DNA of 64,000 nt, taken from contig NC_092807.1 of NCBI RefSeq assembly GCF_040954645.1, positions 3,596,001 through 3,660,000 of the forward strand, in the 5' to 3' direction. The notes below the pieces were generated by a model that did not search any database, was not told the DNA's origin, and was given only the letters and a program-made list of their open reading frames with translations. Source of the DNA: Diabrotica undecimpunctata. Its lineage: Eukaryota > Arthropoda > Insecta > Coleoptera > Chrysomelidae. Made by a program: the position numbers and the translations under genes. How positions within the stretch are numbered: the stretch's first letter is position 1; each line of letters begins with the position of its first letter. This document shows, piece by piece, positions 21,650 to 32,865 of this stretch.

Positions 21650-22760
21650 GAAAGAAAATGAAAAAGGAAAGTGAACAGGCAAAGAAGGAAGTTCGAAAAT
21701 TGAGTACCAGACTTGAGTACCTAGAAAATGAGAAGAAAAAGAATAACCTGATTGTAACAGGTTTGGGTATAGGCGCTGATAAGCAGGACTGGCTGAAATC
21801 GACCATGGAAAAAATGATAGAGGAAACCTTACGGATACTGGTAGAGATTAAATGAGCTCTTAAGATAGCAGAGAGAACATGTATGCTGCAGCTGGAAAAC
21901 CAAGAAGAAAACGAAAAGCTAATGAGAAACAAAAGAATATTAAAAGACTTAAAAGACGAATAAATTTACATAAACGATGACTTGGCAATAACTGAGAGAA
22001 GAATGCAAGAGGAAATAAACGAGTGCAAGAGATGCAAGATGGATGGAGATGGAACCGAACAAACGGGAAGCTAGAACTGCACTAGAACCCACTAGCAAAC
22101 TAGAGCCGATCAGCAGGGATGGATCAAAAGATAATGGAACTATGATAATGAACTAGGACATCGAGGGATTATCACTAGAGGAAACAAAGAAAATAAGGAA
22201 AAATAAGTGTCGCCCCAGTACAATCCGAATAGGTTACTGGAACATGAGAAGTACTTACGAAGCAGGCACCCTAAAACTTATAGTGTCAGTGATGAAACAA
22301 TACAAAATGGATATCCTGGTAATGCAAGAAACGAAACAAAAGTGTAGCAATGATAGATAATCACAGCTTTTTCAGTAGTGGTGGGGAAAAACGAATGTTG
22401 GGAACAGGTTTTAGAGTAAAAGACTATAAAGTCGTTTGAAGGAGACGAACAAATCCAGGGATCGGAGAGCTGTATAGAACACCAGAAATTAGCCTGATCG
22501 TCAGGACAAAGAGACTTAGATGGTTAGGGCATCTTGCGAGAAAGGCAGATGGAAGGTGGGCAAAGAACTCGCTGCTGAGAGGGGACGGAAACAAGAGAAG
22601 AGAACGACCACGAAAATAGTGGCTAAAAGCCTGTAAGGAGGACCTACTAACAATCGGGATAACAAATTGGTGAACTGCGGCCATGGATAGGAGAAAATGG
22701 AGGAAAACAGTGAAAAAATTCCAAGCCAAGGGCCTCCCTGATGATAAGTAGATCTCGAAT
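21650..22760 (+). mobile_element. LINE remnant: ORF1-like coiled coil, endonuclease start, deleted centre
   Basis: At 21658-21855 a Lys/Glu-rich heptad-like peptide is followed by NNLIVTGLG, a common ORF1 pattern in insect LINEs. At about 22215-22340 the endonuclease start IGYWNMRSTYEAGTLK...MDILVMQETK is readable. It then jumps directly to a C-terminal pattern (LRWLGHLARKADGRW, then RGRP-like Arg/Lys-rich, 22510-22740), so the reverse transcriptase has been deleted. Confidence 0.6.
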
Positions 22761-23455
22761 CACTTGTAGGAGAATGGTGGGAGACTCCAATTGAACCGAA
22801 TTGAACCGAAATGCAACCATCTATATATATTTAAATTGTAGATTTGTTCACTACTTAAACCTTGGTCCGTAAGGTTCGAAAATTTGTTCATTTACCACCA
22901 ATTTGTTTAATTTTCTATAACAAACAGAAAACAGACAGAAGAAAGATATTTTATGGGCCGTATTTTATCGTCTTGATTGGCACCAAAATGTCTTTTAATA
23001 ATTTCCCTTTACCTGGTGACACCGTACCACACTGGAACACTTTATACACGGACGATATAAAAAGTTTTGTGTTCTATTAATAGCATCAAGCTTTAAATTG
23101 TCTCCCTCTTGAAATTCACGGATCAGGTTTGTACAGTGGTTATGCTCGGCGATATTTCTGTTTTACTTTCTTTTTCGTTTTAAACTTTTTAACCTAATCT
23201 TCTACTTGAGGTTTTGTACAAAATCAGCGGCGTACCGAGGCGAACAATTGGATCACGAGAAATAAAACAACAAAAGAAAACCGTCGCGTTTGTATCCTAA
23301 CGTTAAAATATCGTTAAAAATAAAATAAAAATGAATAAAAATGTTTCTTTTGTCTTTTTATTCCAGGAATTCCGACATATTGTTTCTATTATGTCTATTT
23401 TCTATTCATCTCCCGCCCACCGGCATTTTAAAGATTAATCTAATCTAAATTAAGT

Positions 23456-23915
23456 CTAATCCATTCTAGTATTTTTCGATCTCTCTTTGAGTGATTTGAG
23501 TTTCAATATTATCTTTTTCTTTAGTGTCGTTTTGCAACCGTATGCCATAATTGGTAGTAAACACTGATCGAATGCTTTTTGCTTCAGGTGGATTGGCATC
23601 TTCGATTTGAATATAACTGCATTCCTACCAAAAGATGTCCAAGCTAGTTTAGTTCTTCTGTTAATTTCTGGCATTAAGGAGCCACAATTTTGTATTAATT
23701 GTCCCAGGTATACATACTCGTTACTGTTTCAAGTGCAGTGTTGTTTATTATTACATCTTGGACATCCACTATCTCGTTGTACATGGTTTTGTTTTTCTCG
23801 AGTTCATTTTTAGGCCAACTTCATTTCTAGCTGCATTTAGGTCGCTTATAAGTTCTTGTAGTTCTGCAGGATTATTAGCAATCAGAACGATGTTCTGTGC
23901 AAGTCTTAGATGGCT
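23456..23915 (-). mobile_element. LINE fragment, reverse transcriptase 3' part
   Basis: Reading leftwards, about 23910-23820 encodes QNIVLIANNPAELQELISDLNAA...VGLKMNSRKTK, the stretch after the catalytic Asp pair, which itself has decayed. 23674-23456 encodes MPEINRRTKLAWTSFGRNAVIFKSKMPIHLKQKAFDQCLLP, the thumb of the same family. Several stops separate the two. It is truncated at both ends. Confidence 0.65.
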
Positions 23916-24185
23916 GAGTACTCTCCATCAATAGATATTCAAAAAGAGAAATCAAACGATTTCTACCTAGCGAAACCGAATTCAAATTTTTACCACTGTG
24001 TTTCCTAAAATTTGCGAAACAAACGGCTGGATAAATTACTCGGCAAGGGAATCTAAAATTGCATTCCACATGCCGTTCATCCTGGTCAAAATTCGTAGTG
24101 AATTCAGTTTCTGGTACTCCAAACGAAGTAAGTAATAAAACATAATGACGGTACTAGATTTTTGATTTGATACAGGGCAGCGACA

Positions 24186-24230
24186 ACCGCTGATACGTAT
24201 TTCGACCTCCTTAGGTCTCGTCAGAACGGT
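24186..24230 (-). ncRNA. Hammerhead ribozyme motif
   Basis: On the minus strand all conserved hammerhead parts occur in order. Stem I 5' ACCGUU; core CUGACGA (fits CUGANGA); stem II GACC with loop UAAGGA and GGUC; core GAAA; a short stem III in AUACGUAU; then C17; then stem I 3' AGCGGU. Stem I is six pairs including one G-U and stem II four pairs. Self-cleavage would fall between the bases complementary to 24192 and 24191. The very short stem III is typical of the minimal hammerheads described in Penelope-like elements and retrozymes. Confidence 0.75.
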
Positions 24231-24372
24231 ATAGCCACTGCTCTGTTCTATAGAACAGACTTGTTAGATCAGCTGTGACCAATATCAGTTAGGCATTTAC
24301 CGGAGATTTTAATGGTTTGCTCTTACCAGCAAAAGAACGACCCCTCTGACACCTATACTAACGTTGAATCTC

Positions 24373-24394
24373 CATATATGTATATATATATATA

Positions 24395-24485
<91 letters not shown>
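24373..24485. repeat. (TA)n microsatellite
   Basis: About 110 bp of almost pure TA dinucleotide. Open frames across it (Ile-Tyr repeats) are artefacts. Confidence 0.95.
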
Positions 24486-24488
<3 letters not shown>

Positions 24489-25802
24489 ATGATTGTTTAT
24501 TTTGAGTTCAAACTTAGTTTATTGAGCCAATAAAAAAAGAATTATAACTTATTTGTTATCCTTATATTACCTGTGTTCGATGGATTCCAAAGATTTTCTA
24601 GTTGTCTTTTATCGGGATAGAGAAGAGAAGGATAAGAATACAAATATATTATATTACAAAGATTTACGTTTCTTTATTTTATATGAACGAATAAAACAAT
24701 TATTAAATTCTGTCGTTATCTTATCAATCAGCATACAAGAAAATAAATCAAATTATTATGATAATAAGATTATAAAGCTACATACATTTATATTACGTGA
24801 AAAACCAATTTTACTTAAAATTTTCTTTACTTGAAAAAAGAAGCCACAAAACTTTAAACTTTTGATTAGCCTAACAAAACCTCAGTTCTTAAATTTGAAT
24901 GCTAATGAACATGATGTCGAAACGATCCTTCACAGATATTAAATTCAATTGTACAAACACTTACAGTTTATTTTCTTCTTGAGTTGTATGTTGGAACATA
25001 CCCAGAAAAGTCCAGTCTCCTCAAAGATGTGATCTCCCCTCTTTGGCACCTCGGCTCCTTCTTTACGTCTCTGCCAACCTCCTTCAGACTACACAAAAAA
25101 CACCTGATTCACTTCTCCAAACTCCGCTACTTATTTTTGACACCAGGACCTCCTTTTGTCAACTTGATGCCGTAAGAATACTTTCAGATATATTTTATAA
25201 AATGCCCATGGTAGATACAAAGACCTCTTTTAATCTACTTGTTATCTCCTTCTTCAAACTATTCACTTCTTTTCGTTACGCCGGTATCCAAACTCACGAA
25301 CCACACTCTATCTTGAGACAAACGACTGTTTTCTTTCGATGACCAAAATATGACTGACTTCTCCTGTCTCATCATCGACTCCCAAATTCCCATTTAAAAA
25401 CGATCGTCCAATCAAAAAGCTTAAATTGTGTTTACTATGATATTGGAAAAGCCTAATTTCGGTTTCAGAGAAAACTAAATAGCTTACTTTAAAATTGGTT
25501 TTTTTCAATACATCATTTATACATATTTCAAAAGATTAGAATATGGTCATTTAATACTCGACTCTACAAACAATGAAGAGATTAACTTACAGGTAAAATG
25601 TCTTCTAATTCTAAACAAAGGTTTTTTGATAATTTTGTTTGCAACGGAAACAGGTCGTTTGCCAAACAAATTTCTATTCTTATCTACACTAAATCTTATC
25701 TTAAATTAATATATACATTTTTGTTTATAATGATTTCTTAAAATTTTATTTCGATGGATTTTTTTTGATTTATTTTTCTTTGGTTGGAAAAGATAAAGTA
25801 TG

Positions 25803-25885
<83 letters not shown>

Positions 25886-27169
25886 TTTTGTTGATTCGTA
25901 GAATAAATTAAATATACAAACAAGGAAAATGCATGCAATACTACACACTTAACTGTGCTTCTTAATAATTAGAGATCTTGCACCGATAAATTATTACTAA
26001 TTGAGCTTATGAGTACAATAAACTTTGTACGAACTGTTGTTATAGCGCGAAACTAATTTTAATGTATCATGTGATACGTAGACAACAAATATTCCATTTA
26101 TTCCACTTTGGTGCTCAAATTTACGCAATCGAGAAATTGTTTTGTAGGTTTTTTCAAGTGATGTACACTCGAACGTGGAGTAGTTTTCGATGTTCGATAA
26201 ATTATTACAAGTGTTTGAGTTTTGAGTATTTACGTCAAATGATGCAAGTCCACAAAGTTAAAAATTACTTGTTAAGAAATAAAAATCGTATAACATTACA
26301 TTAGATGCCTAATTCTCTATACTATTTACGGTTTCTTGGCACTCATACGGTTGCTATATATTGGACAATCAAAGGATTACATTTTTAGTATACATTTATT
26401 TTATTTATAAAGTTCTGCAGGCCATATAGATCTAGATAAGGATTTTATATTTACAAAACATTATATCTACAAATATTACGCTTATAATTTCTGCATTGTT
26501 TCTATTGTTTAGTATTATTCCCTAGGTTCCTCGTTCTATTGCTCCGTTTTTACAATCTGTTCACACTCTTTACTCTCCATCCATATTTTCGTGCCCTTTC
26601 TTTAAGTTTTTTCGAATACGTTTTTATTTAGTACCATTTTTACCATTTTATTGTTTTCTCTCATCTCTATGTGCACCAACCTTCTTGTTATCTGTGCTGT
26701 TATGTGCGATGTTATTTTAGATTAATTAAAAATTCTTTCTATCTCTAAAATATGGATCTTCATCCTTCAGGCGTATTTTTACCACCGTATATTATCTTTT
26801 AACATTTTTCTTTACCGTCGCCCCTTGTCTTCTTCCTTCTCTATTTTGAAGCAAAGCTTCTATACTGGCGTTTTATTACTTTTTTCTCCATGGTAAAATG
26901 CTGAGGCCAGCGTCACGGAACTAGCGTCACAAGATGGCGTCGTCACAAAACTAGAGCCACAAAATGGTGTCATCTATTCACTACTCTCGATCAATTCGTT
27001 TCTAGTCATCATATATCTATTCTAAGCAGCTTTAGAGAATATCGTATAGTTTATAGTATTTATATCTATTTAAATACATTGTAAACTATTCCTTTGGATT
27101 CTGGTGTCAATCTAATCTGTTTACTCGAACTACACTTAACAATCTCCTACTTGTATCCAGTTATTGCTA
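24486..27169. other. AT-rich stretch with a (TA)n tract and one dispersed repeat
   Basis: No supported gene. 25806-25881 is a (TA)n tract. 24990-25420 is pyrimidine-rich and gives long but unconvincing open frames. 26849-26915 repeats 654-716. It is followed by internal short repeats of GCGTCAC and ACAAAACTAG type (26921-26970). Confidence 0.5.
25806..25881. repeat. (TA)n microsatellite
   Basis: About 76 bp of TA dinucleotide. Confidence 0.95.
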
Positions 27170-28110
27170 ACACGCTTCAGATCGTCAGTCCAGCTAGTTG
27201 GTAGGCGTCTTTTTCCCCGTATTGCTTCTTGTCTTGGTCTCCACTCGAAAATACGTTTTGTCCATCATTGGTTGTCTGATATTTAGGTTGTCTAAAGTTT
27301 ATACGTGTGAAAGCAAACTGATAGGATGGCAGTTTTTAGATCTGTTATGTCTCCTTGCTTGTTTAATAAAATAATGACTGCATTGTTCCATTGAGAAGAG
27401 TTTTTCCTTGGTATCACTACTCCGTCATCGCCAAGGGATTTATTATTTTTCATTTCTGAAAGTGTCGTTTTGATTTCGTATGGAGTTATTTTTGGCATTA
27501 ATTCTGATCCCTGGTTTGTGATTTTGGGCAGGGGCTGATCGTGCCTTTCGTCGGTGCTCTCCTACATTTCGCGATAAAAGGATTCGACAACCTCAAGGAT
27601 TTTGGTTCTATCAGTAGGAGTGTTTCCATCTTTGTTTTTTATTTTGTACATATTTTTGTTGCCTATGTTGTTCGTATTTCGCCTCAGAACTTTTATTTTC
27701 TTGAATTATTTTAATTATTTCTCATGTATTGTTTTCTCTTATGTCTTTTAGGATTGATCGGTGGATATCTATATTTAATTTCTTTATTGGTGTGTAGTTG
27801 AAGCCGTATTTTTCCGTCAGCTGTCTGCTTTTACCTATTAGCTTTGTGAAAGGGGCAGCACCCCTTTCCATTTCTTTTAGAGCCTTCGTTATGCCATCAT
27901 TTGCTTGATCTACATCTTTTATGTCATCTTGCAAGTCTTATATATGGCTGGTTAGTGTATCTTCATACAGGTCGTTCTTTTCTGGGAGAATCCATTTCTT
28001 TTTTCTTGTTTTTAAGATCATCTTTGTTCTTTCCAATTTGACATTTAATAGTATCTTAGCTCGCATTTTTAGAGATCACTTTTGTCCATCGTTTTTCATG
28101 AACTAGTATT
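27170..28110 (-). mobile_element. LINE, rearranged minus-strand remnant
   Basis: Reading leftwards, 27934-27722 encodes a linker-type peptide (ITKALKEMERGAAPFTKLIGKSRQLTEKYGFNYTPIK). 27498-27292 encodes reverse transcriptase block 1 (PYEIKTTLSEMKNNKSLGDDGVVI, then NNAVIILLNKQGDITDLK). A C-terminal fragment at 27260-27175 (KRIFEWRPRQEAIRGKRRLPTSW in a broken frame) matches the RILEWRPR block of the element at 15296-16049. The palm is missing, so the copy has a large internal deletion. It abuts the inverted-repeat transposon at 28124. Confidence 0.65.
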
Positions 28111-28119
28111 TTATTATTG

Positions 28120-29763
28120 ATATGAGCCGCTCAGAGGAAAAGTGGTATAACTCACAAAATTTGAATTTTTGAGATATACCAGTTGTGGGTACCTAGTGGT
28201 GCAATGTGTTCCATAGAGAAGTGGTAAAATTCGAATATTCAAGGTTAGTGAGATAATAACGGTGTATTATTTTTCCTTTGAACGAAATGCCACGCGCTCT
28301 GTGGAATAGTGGTATAACTCATAACACCACCCGTCATTGTGCCTGACCCGTGCGCTGTCGGTAGTTCTACGATTGTCGCTGTCGTGAACAGTGAGGTTCT
28401 TCTAATCGTATTGTATTGTATGGTTTTTACCTGATTCACGATAACTGCATCAGATTAACGACTAAAAAGTGTGTTTTTTTGCTTTTTTGTATACAGAAAC
28501 AATGAATAGTGTAAATAATATTTGTGAAAATAATACAGTCAGTGACGGAAATAATGTACGAAAAGACAAGAAACGTGTACGGCACGATGGCGATCATAAG
28601 CGAGTTAAACGTAAAACACAGAAGAATGCTGGGAAGGAGTATCTGACAAGCAAAGGCAAGGTTATACCCGCAAAGACTTTTAAGTGGGTAAGCCTCCGGG
28701 CGAAGATCTCCGTGGAAAAAACCTATGTGCTAACAAAACATCAGATGACGCTCTAAATGTTATTAGGGAACATATTGAAATATTTCCTCGATATGATAGT
28801 CATTACACTAGGGCTCATAACCCAAACAGAAAATACTTAAGCCCTGAGCTCAACATTAGGAAACTCTACAATCTATATCTACGGAACTGCGAAGAAGAAA
28901 AAGGTATGCCCCTAGAAAAAGTGGTTAAAGAGCACATCTACAGAGACGTGTTCAACAAAGAATTTAATTTGTCTTTCCATGCACCTAGGATATTGAGTAA
29001 TATTGAGCAATTTAAAAGTTTGGATTTGAAGAAATCAGCCCAAGGAAGACCCCGCACCTCTTTGTCAATGGACCGACTGTATTATTCTCCCAGGCCAGTT
29101 ACTGCAGCAAAGAAGAAGGATATGCTAGAAATTCTTCAGTAGATTCCACCTGTTCAGCACCAGTTTTTCATTGACTTAGTAACGGTTGATGATGTGGGAC
29201 CTTTGTCTGACTATGAAGAAGATGAAGATTAATATTGTTTTTTTATACGAATTTTCTGAAAATACCTATTTACGTTTGTTTAGTAGCAATATTTATTTCT
29301 GTTTCTGTTAGGTAATTTTCCTTAAAATTTCTTTGTTCAAATTATAAAATAAACTTTGACAAAAATTGTCGTATTTTTAAACTGAAAGGTAAACTGAAAG
29401 AAAATTACATACACTTTCAATAGAATCAATAATACAAGCAAAAAACGTACAGTCTCATACAAGCTCTTAAGTGGAAAAGTGGTATAACTCATTGACTTAT
29501 ACCACTTTTCTGCTAAACTCGCCACAAATGTTTGTTGGTGAAATGGTATTCTGGAAGTAACATCTAATTACATGGGAACAACGAACTTCAATCATTGTAA
29601 TTCGGCATCCCATGTAAATTTCAACAAATTCTTGTCAAGAATCCGTCACAACTGGCTCCGTAAGTATTAGTGAGATTTTTTAGTTCGTTAACATGCAAAA
29701 TCTGTATTTACCAAAAGTTAAGTTATATGCGGTTATACCACTTTTCCTCTGAGCGGCTCATAT
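28120..29763. mobile_element. DNA transposon with 28-bp terminal inverted repeats and 4-bp (ATAT) target duplication
   Basis: The element spans 28124-29759. Its first and last 28 bp are perfect inverted repeats starting GAGCCGCTCAGAGGAAAAGT. ATAT lies on both sides (28120-28123, 29760-29763). The subterminal motif AGTGGTATAACTCA recurs at 28141-28154, 28308-28321 and 29478-29491, with a decayed copy at 28220. At 29474-29510 it forms a 14-bp-armed hairpin. Such repeats are usually transposase binding sites. A 4-bp duplication fits the Sola superfamily among others. It encodes the broken protein at 28502-29232. Confidence 0.8.
28502..29232 (+). pseudogene. Transposon-borne protein, insect-repeat family (DUF7869-like by recollection), internally deleted
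   Basis: ATG 28502 opens a basic N-terminus (KRVRHDGDHKRVKRKTQKN, then EYLTSKGKVIPAKTF). The frame shifts at about 28690 into EHIEIFPRYDSHYTRAHNPNRKYLSPELNIRKLYNLYL...EHIYRDVFNKEFNLSFHAPR. It then jumps to the C-terminal end SMDRLYYSPRPVTAAKKKDMLEIL, an in-frame TAG at 29140, PPVQHQFFIDL and an acidic tail ending at TAA 29230. I recognise this order from a widespread family of uncharacterised insect proteins. The central catalytic-looking region is deleted here. The family name is from memory and needs a search. Confidence 0.55.
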
Positions 29764-30612
29764 ATAAAAATATAAATCCAAAACACACTGCTGAATATTA
29801 TTTCGAAAAATAAATTGTTTAATATATCCATTCTTCCTATTTATTGTTTCTGTACCTGTTTTATTAACACACCTCCGATGGTAGTAAACACCCTGTACTC
29901 GTTTTCATTGTCTACAAGCCAACCCACTCCATTGAGGAACAGGTTATGTCATATATACACGAGGAGCTATAAATAGAAATACTTGTAAGGTTATTTTTAG
30001 AACAGAATCGTATAAAAATACCAACTGGTATATCAGGGTGGCATGGCAGTGGTACAGGTCGGTGTTTATCGAAACAGGGAGGGTACTGTCATAACAAATC
30101 GTCGCAAATTGTCGACAGGTGAAATCAACAACCAATAGCGGTACAAACAATACAGATCAGTATTTTTTACAGTCTACTCATAAAAAATAACAGCCGTAGA
30201 AAAGGGGCGAGGAACAAATTTTATTAGGAATTAAAATTTTTTGTGATTTTCAATATACCATCGTCTAATTGTAGCGTAACAATTTTTTAATGAGTTTTTT
30301 TACTGAGAGAAAGAATATTTATGTTGACAATGATTTTATTATTTTTTAAAATACGAAAAAAATCTCGTTAAAATAAAGATCACTATACTTTGCATGTAAG
30401 TAAAACATGGGAGATATCCGTAGATATATCTTGATAAATCAGCTGCTTTATTTTCTTGTTTTCTTTATGTTTTGCTGCAATTTTTTGAATTTTGCTGTAT
30501 CGCATCTAATGAAAGATATGACCAACCTCAAGATAGAACTTTAAGCGGACAAATTAGGAGAAATTTTCTTTTGAACTGGATAAATGTTGAGCATATATAC
30601 CTCCTACATGTG
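29764..30612. other. AT-rich stretch without a recognisable gene
   Basis: No supported feature. Short open frames only. Confidence 0.5.
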
Positions 30613-30616
30613 AAAA

Positions 30617-31193
30617 TTACCCTAAATTCCCTAAATTCAAAGTTAAGCCACTCTGTTTAATTTTTTCTAAAACACATTTCAAATTTTTATCATCTTCACA
30701 TTTAGAACATCCAAAAACCAAAATATCATCAAAATACGTTATTATTCCTGATACATCTAAAAGTTCAGACATATATTTTTGAAAAATTTCAGGTGCACAG
30801 GTAATCATATGGTAATCTCAGATATCTATAACGACCAAAAGGTGTAGTAAAAGTACATAAAAGTGAACTTTCATAATTCAAAGGCAACTGAAGAAAAGCA
30901 GATGATGCGTCTAATAATGTGAAATAATTAGCCCCTGAAAGCTTAGCCAATAAAGTATCTTGAGTAGGAATTGGAAACCTTTTTCTTTTAACATATTTAT
31001 TTAGATACACAGGATCCATACATATTCTAATATCATATCCCTTATTTTTCGGAACAACTACAATAGGATTTTGCCATTCTGTGGGTTCACTAACTGGTGC
31101 GATAAGATTTTTACGTACCATATCATCAAGTTTATCTTTAACTTGGCTCCTTATAGCCAGTGGAATTTTTCGTGTCCCACTTATGAATGGCAC
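30617..31193 (-). pseudogene. Ty3/gypsy reverse transcriptase fragment
   Basis: 31193-30789 encodes RKIPLAIRSQVKDKLDDMV, APVSEPTEWQNPIVVVPKN, IRICMDPVYLNKYVKRKRFP and YFTLLDASSAFLQLPL. A frameshift near 30810 leads to 30808-30617, with APEIFQKYMSEL and the catalytic YFDDILVFG. The frame ends at GLTLNLG, just inside the connection region. The Asp pair is intact, but the copy is broken by the frameshift and the missing 3' half. Confidence 0.85.
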
Positions 31194-31200
31194 TGCATCA

Positions 31201-31641
31201 CTAGATAAAGTTGACCTTTCCTACACCTGAAAAAATGCTCTTATAACTATTTATAATATGATTTATTTCATTGTCTATCATACTAACACTAGGCTGATCA
31301 CTAACAATTTTAATGTGTCTTGCTGCCTTTATGCCTAATAGAGATTTTTGGTTATCATTATCTAAAATATAGAACAGACAATCTTTAAATATGTTATAAG
31401 AGCAAGGTATATAAATTTTACCAACAACATTAATAACATGTCCAGTGTAGCTAGACAATGAACTATTAGTATTTTCAAGCATATTATAATCAATATCTAA
31501 ATTTTTAAAATCACTACTGTTCAATATATTGACTTCACTTCCAGTATCAACTTTTAAAATACTCTCTTTACCATTAATAATAATTTTTTGGAACCATTCT
31601 GAAGATTTCGGATTAATTTCATTAACGGTCCACACTAGCAC
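31201..31641 (-). pseudogene. Ty3/gypsy aspartic protease region
   Basis: A 146-codon frame with the retropepsin active-site motif VDTGSEVNIL and a downstream IKAARHIKIV-like block (family usual: LLG or ILGxxxxxxxxx before the reverse transcriptase). A stop separates it from the reverse transcriptase frame, eight bases away. Confidence 0.8.
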
Positions 31642-31652
31642 ATGTTCATCAG

Positions 31653-32431
31653 TTAAATCAGTGTCAGAATTACTACGACTACTATCGTTATCATTAATTT
31701 AATGGTCTCTGTTGTTGTTATTAGGACAGAATTTACGGTAGTGTCATTTTTTATTACACAAAGAACAATATCTGAAAAATGCAGGACACTTACCCCTAAT
31801 ATGCTGAAGTTCACATTTATAACACTGAACATAATGGTTACCTGTATTTTTGTCAGTAACTTTGTGGCTTTTAGACTGCTCCTTCTCATACTTTGCACCA
31901 TAGACTGTTCTGTAGATCCAGGTCTGCTTTCTTCCTTTCTTTTCTTCACAACACTAACACTTTCACCTTCTTTGGATATTTCACGTTGAGTAACAGCACT
32001 ATCTTCCATAACCCTACATCTGTCTATAGCTTGTTCTAGTTTTAATTCAGCACATTGTAATAATTTTTCTTGAATTCGTAGATCATGTGTACCCAAAAAC
32101 AATCCTGTCCAAAATTAAAGTATCCTTTTCTTTAAACTCACATGTTGATGCTAATTGTTTCAAGGCAGTTACAAACTGATCGATACTTTCATTTTATAAT
32201 TGATCTTCATTCATCTTCATCATACTCGAAGGTATTGAATATCTTTAGCCCTTCATCTCCCATCTGATTTAGGAGAATAGCGATTTTTATGTGGTCTGGT
32301 TTTTCACTTTTGCCGGAGGCTGTTAAAAATAACTGGAACTTTTGCTTCCAAAATTTCCACTCGTGTGAAATATTATTTCCTTGGAAACTAAACGGTTCTA
32401 AGCCTTTTTTAAAAGGTTTTTTCACATGCAC
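31653..32431 (-). pseudogene. Ty3/gypsy gag, frameshifted
   Basis: 32431-32207 encodes a capsid-type start (GLEPFSFQGNNISHEWKFWKQKFQLFLTASG...IAILLNQMGDEGLKIFN). 32102-31653 encodes LRIQEKLLQCAELKLEQAIDRCRVMEDS, followed by Lys/Glu-rich sequence. A Cys/His knuckle (CYKCE-, CPAF-, CSLC-like) is visible only in a shifted frame near 31830-31740. At least two frame breaks are present. Confidence 0.7.
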
Positions 32432-32478
32432 CGGTTTTTAACACAACTTAACCTATCGTCACTTTTCCGCTGCCACCA

Positions 32479-32746
32479 TGTAATGTATGTCTCTTTAGGA
32501 CTGTGGGACATAATATAACAAAAAGCTACTTACGATAGGTTTTATTAAGCTTTATAAGAATATATAAATTAACATTATTATTCTTGTTCACATGGAGTCC
32601 CTAACCTAAGTATGTTGTCCATGTCTGGTTGTCATGTCACAGCTGTCACTTGTGGTTCCGTTTACCAAGTGCAACGTTGCCAAGTATATGCGTACATGAG
32701 AACCATACATAACATAACCTACAAGAAGTATTCCCTTCTGTCGACA
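32479..32746 (-). repeat. 5' LTR of the Ty3/gypsy remnant
   Basis: On the minus strand the segment begins TGTCGACAGAAGG and ends CATTACA, followed at once by TGGTGGCAGCGG, the position and form of a primer-binding site. AATAAA and a TATAAAG element lie in its 3' third. About 268 bp, short but within the gypsy range. No partner LTR exists in the window. Confidence 0.65.
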
Positions 32747-32865
32747 CACCCCAAGTGCCACACGCCGTTTTTATATTTTTCTTTTCATTATTATTTTATG
32801 TTTGTTTTAAGATTCTGTGTAGTAGTACAAAGACATTTCAAAAAAACAATTACTGGTTGTTGCAG

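Larger units (their letters stand above)
30613..32746 (-). mobile_element. Ty3/gypsy LTR retrotransposon, antisense, 3'-truncated
   Basis: The order on the minus strand is LTR (32746-32479), a TGG-starting primer-binding-site-like sequence (32478-32468), gag (32431-31653), protease (31641-31201) and reverse transcriptase (31193 to about 30617). There it breaks off before RNase H and integrase, and no second LTR is found. Stops and frameshifts interrupt gag and pol. It lies 120 bp upstream of the splice acceptor of the first coding Gyc76C exon, in opposite orientation. Confidence 0.8.

Noticed and set aside
24312..24533. Ile-Tyr repeat proteins over (TA)n tracts (also at 25706, 41532, 54101, 54394)
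   Set aside because: Translation artefacts of TA dinucleotide repeats.
25043..25342. 99-codon plus-strand frame
   Set aside because: Pyrimidine-rich composition explains the openness; no domain, no start context and no neighbour support.
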